In this document: piece after piece, positions 1-8,455 of the stretch
Layout: the number at the start of each line of letters is the position of its first letter
Numbering within the stretch: position 1 is the first letter of the stretch
DNA from: Roseovarius mucosus DSM 17069
GTDB taxonomy: Bacteria; Pseudomonadota; Alphaproteobacteria; Rhodobacterales; Rhodobacteraceae
NCBI RefSeq assembly: GCF_000768555.3
Contig: NZ_KN293976.1
Coordinates: 1-64,000, forward strand
Reading direction: 5' to 3'
Length of the DNA: 64,000 nucleotides
Notes under the pieces: generated by a model
Told to the model about the DNA's origin: nothing
Seen by the model: the letters and a program-made list of their open reading frames with translations, nothing else
The model's database searches: none
Translations under genes and position numbers: made by a program

Positions 1-83
1 GGGTGAAGATGACATCATCCGCTATGAAGACATTTACGCGCGTGGCTGACGGGCGCGCTGCACATAAACAGATGGAACCCGCC

Positions 84-1244
84 ATGTCCGAAGAATCCCG
101 CCTCATCATCTGGGTCAGGCCCGAGACAGAGGCCGCCCTGATCGCGGAGAGATTGCAACAGATCGCCGCCGGGCCGGACGAGCGCGTCAAGGTGGAGATC
201 TGCACGGACCCGGATACGGCACAGGCGATGCTGCGTTCGGATGGTGCCGCGATATTATGCCAGATATACACGTCACCGGAACGCTTTCTCTCGCGGGCTG
301 TTCGGGATGGTGACAATCTGAAAGCGGCGCTTGGGAAATGGATGGACGAGGCACACAAGATGCTTGCGCTCCATCGGCAAAACCGGGGGCGCAGCCTGCT
401 CTTCGAGGCACTCCACCTCTGCCGTTATTCCGATACCGGTCTGGCCCGGCTTGGCTTTTCATCGGGCAGCGTGATCCTGAACACCGCGCTCGAGGATGTG
501 CCACAAGGGGCCCCATTGCAGTGGTTGATCGCACAGGCCCATCTCCAATCCCGCCCCGATGTCGTAGACCTGCGCGAGGAGCTGGATGCCAGCGCGCAGC
601 TTCTGTCAAATGACGCAGCTCTGGTGCCGCCCTTGTCAGCCGAGTTGGCGCTACAGGATTACCGCGCCCAAGCCCTGCGCTTTGCGGAGGTCAAAGAGGA
701 ACGGGATTCGGCGAAAAACCAGACCCTGGCGAGCTTGGAGAGCCTGAAAGTCCTGAGGGCAGAAACCGCGTCAAAGGATCTGAGCCTGCAGGCGCGCGCG
801 GCAGAGATCGAGGCGCTGCGGGCGGAACGCGACAGTCTCAGTGCCCGGGTGGCAGAGCGGGATGCGAGCCTGCAGGCCCGCGCCGTGGAGATCGACGGGC
901 TGCGAGCGGAGCGCGACAGTCTCAGCGCCCGGCTGGCAGAGCGGGAGGCGAGCCTGAAGGCGCGCGCCATCGAGATCGACGGGCTGCGCACCGATCTCGT
1001 CGGGAAGGATGCGGCGCTTGGTGCGGTGCAGAAGGATATCAGCCGGGTCAGCAAGGAACGCGACCTCGGCTTCAAAACGCGCGACGGCCGGATCGCTGAT
1101 CTGAACGAGGCAGTGAAGAAAGAACAAGGTCAAGTTCAGGCGCTCGAAGCCGAGATCGAACGCATCATGAATTCCCGCTCAATTCGCATCACCGCACCGC
1201 TTCGCCGCCTATGGGCCCTGTTTGGCGGGAGGTCACATGACTAA
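84..1244 (+). CDS. Coiled-coil protein of a probable surface-glycan locus
   Basis: I do not recognise a catalytic domain. The first 200 or so residues are mixed alpha/beta, and roughly residues 205-365 form a long, charged coiled coil. Within it a 28-residue block (84 bp, successive starts near 783, 867 and 951) is repeated about three times with only small changes. The C-terminus ends in SRSIRITAPLRRL, a tail I associate with Rhodobacteraceae glycosyltransferase or sulfotransferase coiled-coil proteins. The frame is open back to the window edge (ATGs also at 3 and 72). ATG 84 is my choice because the conserved-looking protein begins there, but it is not proven. The stop overlaps the next start by 8 bases, so the two genes are probably co-transcribed and act together. 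Confidence 0.6.
   Translation: MSEESRLIIWVRPETEAALIAERLQQIAAGPDERVKVEICTDPDTAQAMLRSDGAAILCQIYTSPERFLSRAVRDGDNLKAALGKWMDEAHKMLALHRQNRGRSLLFEALHLCRYSDTGLARLGFSSGSVILNTALEDVPQGAPLQWLIAQAHLQSRPDVVDLREELDASAQLLSNDAALVPPLSAELALQDYRAQALRFAEVKEERDSAKNQTLASLESLKVLRAETASKDLSLQARAAEIEALRAERDSLSARVAERDASLQARAVEIDGLRAERDSLSARLAEREASLKARAIEIDGLRTDLVGKDAALGAVQKDISRVSKERDLGFKTRDGRIADLNEAVKKEQGQVQALEAEIERIMNSRSIRITAPLRRLWALFGGRSHD
783..1000 (+). repeat. Tandem 84-bp coiled-coil repeat
   Basis: Three consecutive 84-bp units start at 783, 867 and 951. Each encodes a 28-residue block of the type SLQARAVEIDGLRAERDSL, which is four heptads. They sit in the coiled coil of the first gene of the window. Confidence 0.8.
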
Positions 1245-3423
1245 GATCTGGCCCGAGATCGTGGCCATGGATCTGGCCGCCCGGCCCCTAGGGACCATTC
1301 TGATGCTCGGGTCCGGCGGCGAGACGCTGCTTGGGAGTTTGCCGCTTGCGGCCACGACGCGGGTGGTACGGGCGGAGCCCGATCCCCGGCGGGCGCGGAT
1401 TCTGCAGCGCCAGCACGTGTCGGACTCGTCCGTCACGATCCTGCCCGTCGCAGTTGCCGAGACGGCTGGCCCTGCGAGGCTGCGACGCTTCAATCTCTCG
1501 CATGCGACCTCGTTTCGCGCCCCGACCGGGCTTGCCTCCCTGTTCCCGGGGCTGTGCGAGACAGGGCAGGCCGAGGTCGAGACACAAACTGTCGCGGCGG
1601 TCGTTCAAGAGGTCGATCTCGACCGTGAGGCCGACAACGTGCTCATCCTCGGGTTGGCGGGCGAGGAACTGGCCGTGATTGAAAAGCTTGCGGATCTAGG
1701 CCTGTTGCAGCGGTTCGCGCATGTGATCGTCCCCTTGCCGAGCCTGCCCCTCTATGAGGGATCGGGCGACGGACGGGAGATCCGTACCCGTCTCGAAGAG
1801 GTCGGTTTCCGGGTAGAGAGCCGGGACATGTCCGACCCGGATCTCGCGTTTGCCCATCTCCGTATCGACCGGGTGCAGGTGGCGCTCACCACCGAGCGCG
1901 ATGGGCTGCGCGAGGAACTGGAGAGAACCCAATCCGAGATCGCCCGCCTGCAAGACGCGGTGAGCGCGGCCGAGACCGAGCGCGACCGGCTGCGCGAAGC
2001 GCAGGGCACGTCCAATGCCGAGATCGAGCGCCTCAAGTCCCTGCGCGCGCAGATTGCTGCGGCCCGCGATGCGGCACAAGAAGCGCGCACTGAGGCCGAG
2101 CAGAAAGCCGCGACGCAGGCAGAAGAGATCGCCCGCCTGCAAGACGCGGTGAGCGCCGCCGAGGCCGAGCGCGACCGGCTGCGCGAGGCGCAGGGCACGT
2201 CCAATGCCGAGATCGAGCGCCTCAAGTCCCTGCGTGCGCAGATTGCCGCGGCCCGCGATGCAGCACAAGAAGCGCGCACTGAGGCCGAGCAGAAAGCCGC
2301 GACGCAGGCAGAAGAGATCGCCCGCCTGCAAGACGCGGTGAGCGCCTCCGAGCAGAAACGCGAAGCCGCGCAGAAGATCGTCGTCGCGACGCAGGAAGAG
2401 AAGGACCGGATCGGAACCCTCAGCGATACCTATCGCCATGCGATCCGACTGGAGCTGATGCGCACCAGTGGACGCGCGTCCGAACGAGCGCGTCCATTGT
2501 CGCCCGCCGTCCTGCGGTGGCTCGAGGCGCTTGACAGCCCGACATCGGCGCTCACCTCACAATCTCTCGGCGCACGGACCTTCAATCTGGAGGTGTATCG
2601 GAAGGCAACCGAGAATGCCGCAGATCATGCTGATCGCCATATCGTTCTGGATGTGAAATCCATACCGCGCTCTGGTCTGCATTACATGAAGCGGCAATTC
2701 GCACATCTGTTTCAAGATCGGTTCAGTTTTTGCGAGTGGTACCAAGAGCCGGGTTGCTGCAAACGGATGCCCTGCGCGTTCTTCCCCCATTCGGCGGGCG
2801 ATGGCGCTGCGCTCCGAATGCTGAAGTCCCATGATTTCGACCTGAGCGATCCAGTCTACCCCGTCACGCCGGGCCTGCAACGCCTCATTCTGGTCCGTGA
2901 TCCGCTCTATGTTCTGACATCGCATTGGGTCTTGCATCTACTGGCCAAGAACAAGGAAATCCTGGCAGCCAACGATATCCGCTTCGAAAAGATCGTTTAC
3001 CTCCACGAACCTGCCGTGCTGTCCCGGGCCTATGCGCTTTTGGATGAGGCCGCGGTCATTCCCGACGCCGAGGCCGTTGCGATGTTCCTGTCGGAACAGC
3101 AGGAGTATTTGACCGGGTTCGCGCGCAAGTGGGCCGTAGCGGCAGAGATGCCCCGGACCTATGTTGTCCCCTATGACAAGACGCCGCTGGCGATAGAGGC
3201 CTGTCTTGCGCCGATCCGTGAGGCGATGTCCGCTGATCAGCGCGCTCGGCTGGACGACTATACCGCGGGCTGGAGAAAAAGCTTTCAGCCGCGTCAGGAT
3301 CCGTTCCGGGGGCCGACCCCGTATCTGAGTAGCCTGCTCGAACGCCATTCCGCGCTGTTCCGCGCGACGGCAGACGCGGTCCGCGATGCCGATAGCAGCG
3401 GGTTCTTTGACCTGTCGGGATAG
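1237..3423 (+). CDS. Large FkbM-like / coiled-coil / sulfotransferase fusion protein
   Basis: Predicted 728-residue protein. Residues about 15-130 look like an FkbM-type methyltransferase core (LGSGG glycine motif, acidic residue after the second strand). Residues about 230-395 are a coiled coil built from two near-identical 63-residue repeats plus the start of a third. Residues about 468-725 resemble a PAPS-dependent sulfotransferase: KSIPRSGLHY fits the 5'-phosphosulfate loop and RLILVRDPLYVLTSHW the 3'-phosphate-binding segment. The ATG at 1237 is preceded by GGGAGG at 1227-1232 and is preferred over the GTG-type start at 1222. The gene follows a coiled-coil gene by overlap. Likely role, by inference: sulfation or modification of a surface polysaccharide. 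The methyltransferase part is the least certain. Confidence 0.65.
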   Translation: MTKIWPEIVAMDLAARPLGTILMLGSGGETLLGSLPLAATTRVVRAEPDPRRARILQRQHVSDSSVTILPVAVAETAGPARLRRFNLSHATSFRAPTGLASLFPGLCETGQAEVETQTVAAVVQEVDLDREADNVLILGLAGEELAVIEKLADLGLLQRFAHVIVPLPSLPLYEGSGDGREIRTRLEEVGFRVESRDMSDPDLAFAHLRIDRVQVALTTERDGLREELERTQSEIARLQDAVSAAETERDRLREAQGTSNAEIERLKSLRAQIAAARDAAQEARTEAEQKAATQAEEIARLQDAVSAAEAERDRLREAQGTSNAEIERLKSLRAQIAAARDAAQEARTEAEQKAATQAEEIARLQDAVSASEQKREAAQKIVVATQEEKDRIGTLSDTYRHAIRLELMRTSGRASERARPLSPAVLRWLEALDSPTSALTSQSLGARTFNLEVYRKATENAADHADRHIVLDVKSIPRSGLHYMKRQFAHLFQDRFSFCEWYQEPGCCKRMPCAFFPHSAGDGAALRMLKSHDFDLSDPVYPVTPGLQRLILVRDPLYVLTSHWVLHLLAKNKEILAANDIRFEKIVYLHEPAVLSRAYALLDEAAVIPDAEAVAMFLSEQQEYLTGFARKWAVAAEMPRTYVVPYDKTPLAIEACLAPIREAMSADQRARLDDYTAGWRKSFQPRQDPFRGPTPYLSSLLERHSALFRATADAVRDADSSGFFDLSG
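1936..2345 (+). repeat. Tandem 189-bp repeat (two full copies plus partial third)
   Basis: Copies begin at 1936, 2125 and 2314, spaced exactly 189 bp (63 codons). The first two are nearly identical at the nucleotide level; the third stops after about 32 bp. The unit encodes heptad-rich sequence beginning EIARLQDAVSA. Near-identity including synonymous positions indicates recent duplication or gene conversion. Confidence 0.9.
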
Positions 3424-3889
3424 GCGGGCTGCCGCCCCCAGAGTGTGTTATGTGCATTTGCGGTCACGCAACACGCTCTAACCCATTGATTTTGCATGTT
3501 CTAGACACCCTCTGGCTCTAGCAGAAGCACGCCGGCGCTCCGCCGACGCTTGCGAGCGGACAGAGCGCTGTGAGTGACGGTCTTGGGCGTTGATTGCCAC
3601 TGAGATTTGACCCGGCAGAGCAAAGGCCAGTGCCCCCCTTTGGAAAGAAACCTGTGCGGTCATCTGCTCCCTTCTACGGCAGCAGTTTACAATCGCTAAG
3701 GGGGCCCTGAGCCAGAGGTGAATGCTCTAACCTTTTCATCCCGCTCAAAAAATGGACAGGCTTTCGCAATATTGGGCAAAATTGCATGCAAAATGCAATC
3801 TTGTGGTGATTTTGCGCTTTGGAATCTGGTTTCTGCCCTGTGGGACGACATGGTCTGCCCATCTGCCACCGATTAAAAAGGACAGGACA
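3424..3889. other. Intergenic region with an IS-end-like sequence
   Basis: No credible gene was found in these 466 bases. The only recognisable element is a 28-bp sequence at 3589-3616 that recurs with three mismatches at 22506-22533. The stretch just before 3890 holds the ribosome-binding site of the TRAP binding protein (AAGGAC around 3878). Confidence 0.6.
3589..3616. repeat. 28-bp dispersed repeat, copy 1 (probable IS terminal sequence)
   Basis: Begins GTTGATTGCCACTGAGA and ends TGACCCGGC. It matches 22506-22533 at 25 of 28 positions. The pattern resembles terminal repeats of IS21-type elements (a TGA-rich start and TGACCC core), recalled from general knowledge. No transposase accompanies it, so it would be a solo end left by a lost element. 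Confidence 0.45.
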
Positions 3890-4954
3890 ATGGATAGACG
3901 CAAGTTTCTGGCGGTCACCGCCGTCGCCCCTCTGGCCGCGCCGAGCATTGCGCGGGCTCAGACCAGTTTTGCTTGGAAAATGACCAACGCTTATGGCCCC
4001 GGTTCCCCGTTCTATGTCGAGGGCCCGGGGAGCCCCAAGGACTTCTGCGACAAGGTTGCGGCGATGTCTGGTGGCCGTATGACCATTCAGCATTTCGCCG
4101 CCGGTGAGCTGATCCCGGCACTAGAAGGCTTTGACGCCGTGCGTGGCGGCGCGGTCGAAATGAACGCCGCAAACGCCTATTTCTGGGCGGGTAAATTGCC
4201 TGCGGCGCAGTATTTCACGACTGTTCCCTTTGGCATGAACTTTCAGGGCATGACGGCGTGGCTCTATCACGGGGGCGGGATGGCGCTTTGGGATGAGCTT
4301 TATGAGCCGCTTGGCCTCAAGGCGCTGCCAATGGGCAATACCGGCGTGCAGATGACCGGCTGGTTCCGTGAGCCGATCGAGAGCATAGCCGATTTCAAAG
4401 ACCTCAAGATGCGTATTCCCGGTCTTGCCGGCAAGGTCTATGCGGCCTTGGGTGTCGATGTGAAACTCTTGCCGGGCGGCGAGATTTTCCCGGCGCTGGA
4501 ACGCGGCGTGATTGATGCGGCGGAATTTGTCGGACCCTATCAGGATCGTCGCCTCGGACTGCATGATGCGGCCAAATACTATTACACGACCGGCTGGCAC
4601 GAACCCTCGAACGTGACCGAACTCTTGATCAACAAGGCCGCGTGGGACACGCTGCCCGCCGATCTTCAGGCTATTGTGTCTACCGCTGCCATGGCCTGCA
4701 ACCTCGAAAGCCACACATGGTGCGAGGCGAATAACGCCGCAGCTCTCAAGGACCTGGTCGAGAATGAGGGCGTGATCGCCAATACCCTGCCCCAGGATGT
4801 GGTGGACGAGTTGAAGGCTGTGACGCAAAAAGTCCTCGAAGAAGGCGCTGCCGCCGATCCGGCGACCAAAAAAGTGCATGACGCCTTCATGGCGTTCAAG
4901 GCCGAGCATGACAGTTGGGCCGCCGTGTCCGAAAAGCCGCTCTACGCTCTGTGA
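3890..4954 (+). CDS. TRAP transporter substrate-binding protein, TakP-like
   Basis: Periplasmic solute-binding subunit (354 residues) of a TRAP uptake system driven by an ion gradient. The N-terminus MDRRKFLAVTAV...IARAQ is a Tat-type signal with twin arginine and an ARAQ cleavage region. The body matches the DctP family branch that includes Rhodobacter TakP, which binds pyruvate and other 2-oxo acids (for example NTGVQMTGWFREPI and LKMRIPGLAGKV, which carries the conserved substrate-binding Arg). ATG 3890 was chosen because the signal peptide starts there; a longer open frame from 3752 lacks one. The next gene overlaps the stop by one base (TGATG), so dctPQM is one operon. The solute is not determinable by eye; the downstream amidohydrolase suggests an oxamate-like compound. 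Confidence 0.85.
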   Translation: MDRRKFLAVTAVAPLAAPSIARAQTSFAWKMTNAYGPGSPFYVEGPGSPKDFCDKVAAMSGGRMTIQHFAAGELIPALEGFDAVRGGAVEMNAANAYFWAGKLPAAQYFTTVPFGMNFQGMTAWLYHGGGMALWDELYEPLGLKALPMGNTGVQMTGWFREPIESIADFKDLKMRIPGLAGKVYAALGVDVKLLPGGEIFPALERGVIDAAEFVGPYQDRRLGLHDAAKYYYTTGWHEPSNVTELLINKAAWDTLPADLQAIVSTAAMACNLESHTWCEANNAAALKDLVENEGVIANTLPQDVVDELKAVTQKVLEEGAAADPATKKVHDAFMAFKAEHDSWAAVSEKPLYAL

Positions 4955-5478
4955 TGCAGGCGTGGATCAAACGCGTTACGGACGGGGCTTCTGGCCTCGT
5001 CCGTGTCATCGGACATGTCGCAGCATGGAGCGCGCTGGCGCTTGTGCTTGTCGTCGCGTTCAATGTACTGGCGCGCTACCTCTTTTCCTATGGCACCGTC
5101 GGGTTGCAAGAGGCCGAGTGGCATATCATGGCGGTGAGCGCGCTTTTTGGGATGTCTTACGGTCTCAATCAGGGGGGCGAGGTGCGGGTCGACATTTTCT
5201 ATGGGTCGATGCGCCCCAAGTCGCAAGCACTGGTCGATTTCGTGTCCAACATCGCGCTTTTTTTGGTTGCGCTCCTCATTGCCTGGCTCTGCATTGCTTA
5301 TGTGCAGTCAAGCTACGCGATCAACGAAGGCTCTCCGGATCCCGGCGGCCTTGGCTACCGCTACCTGCTCAAGGCAGCGATGCCTGTGGCCTTTTTGCTC
5401 TTGGCTTTGCAGGCGGTCGCGATGATCGGCCACGCCGCGCTCAAGTTGATGACCCCTCTCCCAGAAAGACAGGAATAG
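4954..5478 (+). CDS. TRAP transporter small permease (DctQ)
   Basis: Membrane subunit of 174 residues, the usual size for DctQ, with four predicted hydrophobic segments. It carries the DctQ hallmark around LQEAEWHIMAVSALFGMSYGLNQGGEVRVDIFY (here given only as a landmark, roughly residues 50-80). It bridges the periplasmic binding protein and the large DctM channel. Translation is probably coupled to the binding-protein gene through a TGATG overlap. The end lies 9 bases before the DctM start. Confidence 0.88.
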   Translation: MQAWIKRVTDGASGLVRVIGHVAAWSALALVLVVAFNVLARYLFSYGTVGLQEAEWHIMAVSALFGMSYGLNQGGEVRVDIFYGSMRPKSQALVDFVSNIALFLVALLIAWLCIAYVQSSYAINEGSPDPGGLGYRYLLKAAMPVAFLLLALQAVAMIGHAALKLMTPLPERQE

Positions 5479-5487
5479 GCACGTCCA

Positions 5488-6813
5488 ATGCCCTACACTG
5501 AAATTCTCGCGCTCTGCATGATCGGCGCGTTCTTTGTCCTGTTGCTGATCGGCATGCCGGTTGCCGTGTGCCTTGGCGCGACGGGGTTTGTATTTGGCTA
5601 CATGGGCTTTGGCTCCATGCTCTTCACGCTGATGCCCGCGCGCATCTTCGGGGTGGTCACCAATTATACACTTCTGGCACTGCCCCTCTTCATCTTCATG
5701 GGGATCATGCTCGAAAAATCCCGAATAGCCGAAGACCTGCTGGAGGTCATAGGCTTTGCCATGGGCGGGCTGCGCGGGGGCATGGCTCTGGCCATTATCC
5801 TTGTTGGGGTGTTGATGGGCGCGGCATCTGGCGTGGTTGGCGCGACAGTGGTCACGATGGGGCTGATCGCCCTTGGCCCGGTGATCAAGCGCGGCTACAG
5901 CGCCAGCGTAGCCGCAGGCGTCATCTGTGCATCGGGCACTCTGGGGCAGATCATTCCGCCTAGTCTGGTTTTGATCCTGCTGGCCGACATCATGGGGCAA
6001 TCCGTGGGCACGCTCTTTGCCGCAGCGCTCTTTCCGGGGCTGATGCTGGCGGGGCTTTTTGTGGGCTACGTCCTCATTCTTGGATTTCTTTCGCCCAAGA
6101 CCCTGCCGGCGATCCCTCTCGAAGAGCGGGCCGCGATGCTGCGCGGTGAACTGGCCGGCAAGCTTCTCAAGGTTGTCTTTCCGCCCATTGCCCTGATCGT
6201 TTTGGTGCTGGGGTCGATCATCGGCGGTGTTGCCGCACCGACCGAAGCGGCCTCGATGGGTGCCTTTGGCTCTATCGTGCTGGCGGCACTGGCCGGGCGG
6301 CTTAATCTCTCGATCCTGCGTGACGCGGTGCGCGCCGCCTTTGTGACTTCAGCCATGGTTTTCCTGATCCTGATTTTCGCGCAGCCGTTCGGGTTGGCCT
6401 TTCGCGGACTTGGAGGCGAACATCTGGTGCAATCGGCGTTCTCCAGCGTGCCGGGCGGGATGGATGGTCAGATCTTTTTCCTGATGCTCTTGCTCTTTGT
6501 GCTGGGCTTCTTTCTGGAATGGATCGAGATTTCCTATATCGCCTTGCCGCTCTTTTTGCCGATTTTCATGCAGTCTGGTGCGGATTTGACATGGATCGCT
6601 ATTCTGGTGGCTATGAACCTGCAAACCTCGTTTCTCACGCCTCCCTTTGGCTGGGCGCTGTTCTTTCTCAAAGGGGTCGCCCCGCCCGAAGTCACGACCG
6701 CTGACATCTACAAGGGGGTTTTGCCCTTTATCGGCCTTCAGCTTGCTGCGCTCAGCCTTGTCTATTTTTCACCGGGGCTGGCCACATGGCTGCCCCAAGC
6801 AATCGGATGGTGA
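5488..6813 (+). CDS. TRAP transporter large permease (DctM)
   Basis: Ion-transporter-superfamily membrane protein of 441 residues, with about 12 hydrophobic segments, typical of the DctM subunit that forms the transport path. Landmarks include the LPLFIFMGIMLEKS segment in the first third, GAASGVVGATVVTMGL, a re-entrant-type SGTLGQIIPPS motif and FLTPPFGWALFF near the C-terminus, the last two being classic DctM signatures. It ends 3 bases before the HpxW-like gene, so importer and enzyme form one operon. Confidence 0.9.
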   Translation: MPYTEILALCMIGAFFVLLLIGMPVAVCLGATGFVFGYMGFGSMLFTLMPARIFGVVTNYTLLALPLFIFMGIMLEKSRIAEDLLEVIGFAMGGLRGGMALAIILVGVLMGAASGVVGATVVTMGLIALGPVIKRGYSASVAAGVICASGTLGQIIPPSLVLILLADIMGQSVGTLFAAALFPGLMLAGLFVGYVLILGFLSPKTLPAIPLEERAAMLRGELAGKLLKVVFPPIALIVLVLGSIIGGVAAPTEAASMGAFGSIVLAALAGRLNLSILRDAVRAAFVTSAMVFLILIFAQPFGLAFRGLGGEHLVQSAFSSVPGGMDGQIFFLMLLLFVLGFFLEWIEISYIALPLFLPIFMQSGADLTWIAILVAMNLQTSFLTPPFGWALFFLKGVAPPEVTTADIYKGVLPFIGLQLAALSLVYFSPGLATWLPQAIGW

Positions 6814-6816
6814 ACC

Positions 6817-8397
6817 ATGCTTCATTCTGCCTTGGGATATAACGGCGCGGTGTCCGCGCCCCATCGGGCCGCCGCATTGGCGGGACGGGATGTGCTGCGC
6901 GACGGAGGCACAGCAATAGAGGCGATGGTCGCCGCTGCGGCGACGATTGCAGTGGTCTATCCGCATATGAACGGCATTGGTGGGGATGGGTTCTGGCTGA
7001 TCAAGCAACCGGGAAAGCCACCTGTCGGCATCTTTGCAGGCGGGCAGGCGGCGGGGCTGGCGACGCCAGAGTGGTATGCGGCGCGAGGGCATCATCAGGC
7101 AATTCCCACGAGGGGCGGTCTGGCTGCGCTGACGGTTCCCGGCACAATCGGCGGCTGGGAGGCGGCGCTTGACGTGCAGGGCACAAAGTTGCCGCTCTCG
7201 CGTCTCTTGGCCCCTGCGATTGCCTATGCGGAACGCGGCATCGCCGTGACCGGCAATCAATCGCGCACCACGGCCGAAAAGTTGGACGGCTTGCGCGACG
7301 TTCCGGGCTTTGCCGAGACCTTTTTGATCGGTGGCAATGTGCCAGAGGCGGGCGCACATCTGCGCCAATCGGCCCTTGCCCGCACCCTGCGCCATCTTTC
7401 TGACGAGGGGCTGCGCGCCTATTATGACGGCCCGCTGGCGCGCACCCATGCCGCCTATCTTGAGGCCAACGGCAGCCCGCTGCGCGCCGAAGACTTTAAG
7501 GGTTATGCCGCAGAGCAGGTGACGCCGCTGAGTTTGGAGACTTCTCAGGGGCGGCTCTACAACATGATCCCACCCACGCAGGGGGTCTCATCCCTAATGA
7601 TCCTTGGTCTCTTTGACCGACTGGGTGTGACGACGGGTGACGGCTTTGATCACATCCACGGGCTGATCGAGGCCACCAAACAGGCGTTTTTACGGCGCAA
7701 TGCCGAATTGGGTGATCACACCCACATGGCGACACCGGCGCAGGAATGGCTAACGGATGCGGCGCTGGATATGCTGGCAGCGCGGATCGACAGAAGCAAG
7801 GCGCTGCCCTGGCCCTATGAGCCGAAAGAGGGCGATACGATCTGGATGGGCGCCTGCGACGCCGACGGCACGGTCGTCAGTTTCATTCAGTCCGTGTTTT
7901 GGGAATTCGGCTCTGGCCTCACATGCCCGGATACGGGCGTCTTCTTTCAGAACCGGGGGGCGGGATTTTCACTGACTTCGGGGCCGAACCAGCTTGCCCC
8001 CGGCAAGCGCCCGTTCCACACGCTTAATCCCGCCATGGCCGAATTGCTTGATGGGCGCGTGATGGCTTATGGCACGATGGGTGGCGAGGGCCAGCCCCAG
8101 ACGCAATCCGCCGTTTTCACCCGCTATGTTCAGTTCGGCATGGGCTTGCAAGAGGCGGTGACAGCTCCTCGCTGGCTATTGGGCAAGACCTGGGGGCAGG
8201 AGACTACGTCACTGAAGCTTGAGGATCGGTTTGATCCGGACCTGATTGCGGCGTTGCGAGGGGCCGGGCATGAGGTTGAGATGATCCCCGCTTATTCGGA
8301 TCTTGCGGGCCATGCCGGGGCTGTGGTGCGCCATCCGACTGGATTGATAGAGGCCGCTGCCGATCCGCGTTCGGATGGGGCCGCGATCACTGATTGA
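6817..8397 (+). CDS. hpxW: Gamma-glutamyltransferase-family Ntn hydrolase, HpxW-like (probable oxamate amidohydrolase), copy 1
   Basis: Autoprocessing Ntn hydrolase of 526 residues. The predicted nucleophile is Thr341 in GDTIWMG, followed by the strand D-x-DGTVVSFIQSVFWEFGSG; cleavage before this Thr would give about 340- and 186-residue chains. Ordinary gamma-glutamyltransferases have TTH at this point, whereas the D-T-x-W-M-G form and the FIQS..EFGSG segment recall the HpxW branch, which hydrolyses oxamate to oxalate and ammonia in Klebsiella purine breakdown. There is no signal peptide, consistent with a cytoplasmic enzyme. It follows the DctM gene by 3 bases. A paralogue (19579-21165) is clearly similar throughout. 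Substrate assignment is inference from family memory. Confidence 0.75.
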   Translation: MLHSALGYNGAVSAPHRAAALAGRDVLRDGGTAIEAMVAAAATIAVVYPHMNGIGGDGFWLIKQPGKPPVGIFAGGQAAGLATPEWYAARGHHQAIPTRGGLAALTVPGTIGGWEAALDVQGTKLPLSRLLAPAIAYAERGIAVTGNQSRTTAEKLDGLRDVPGFAETFLIGGNVPEAGAHLRQSALARTLRHLSDEGLRAYYDGPLARTHAAYLEANGSPLRAEDFKGYAAEQVTPLSLETSQGRLYNMIPPTQGVSSLMILGLFDRLGVTTGDGFDHIHGLIEATKQAFLRRNAELGDHTHMATPAQEWLTDAALDMLAARIDRSKALPWPYEPKEGDTIWMGACDADGTVVSFIQSVFWEFGSGLTCPDTGVFFQNRGAGFSLTSGPNQLAPGKRPFHTLNPAMAELLDGRVMAYGTMGGEGQPQTQSAVFTRYVQFGMGLQEAVTAPRWLLGKTWGQETTSLKLEDRFDPDLIAALRGAGHEVEMIPAYSDLAGHAGAVVRHPTGLIEAAADPRSDGAAITD

Positions 8398-8404
8398 GGT
8401 CTAG

Positions 8405-8447
8405 GGGCAGGGCCGGCCTGAGCAGGTGGGCTCAATCTGCCCTGCCC
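8405..8447 (+). terminator. Possible terminator of the TRAP-hpxW1 operon
   Basis: Just after the hpxW1 stop, GGGCAGGG (8405-8412) pairs with CCCTGCCC (8440-8447) around a 27-base loop, followed by TTG. The stem is perfect but the loop is long and the T run is poor, so this may be a weak or Rho-assisted end. Confidence 0.35.
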
Positions 8448-8455
8448 TTGTGCGT

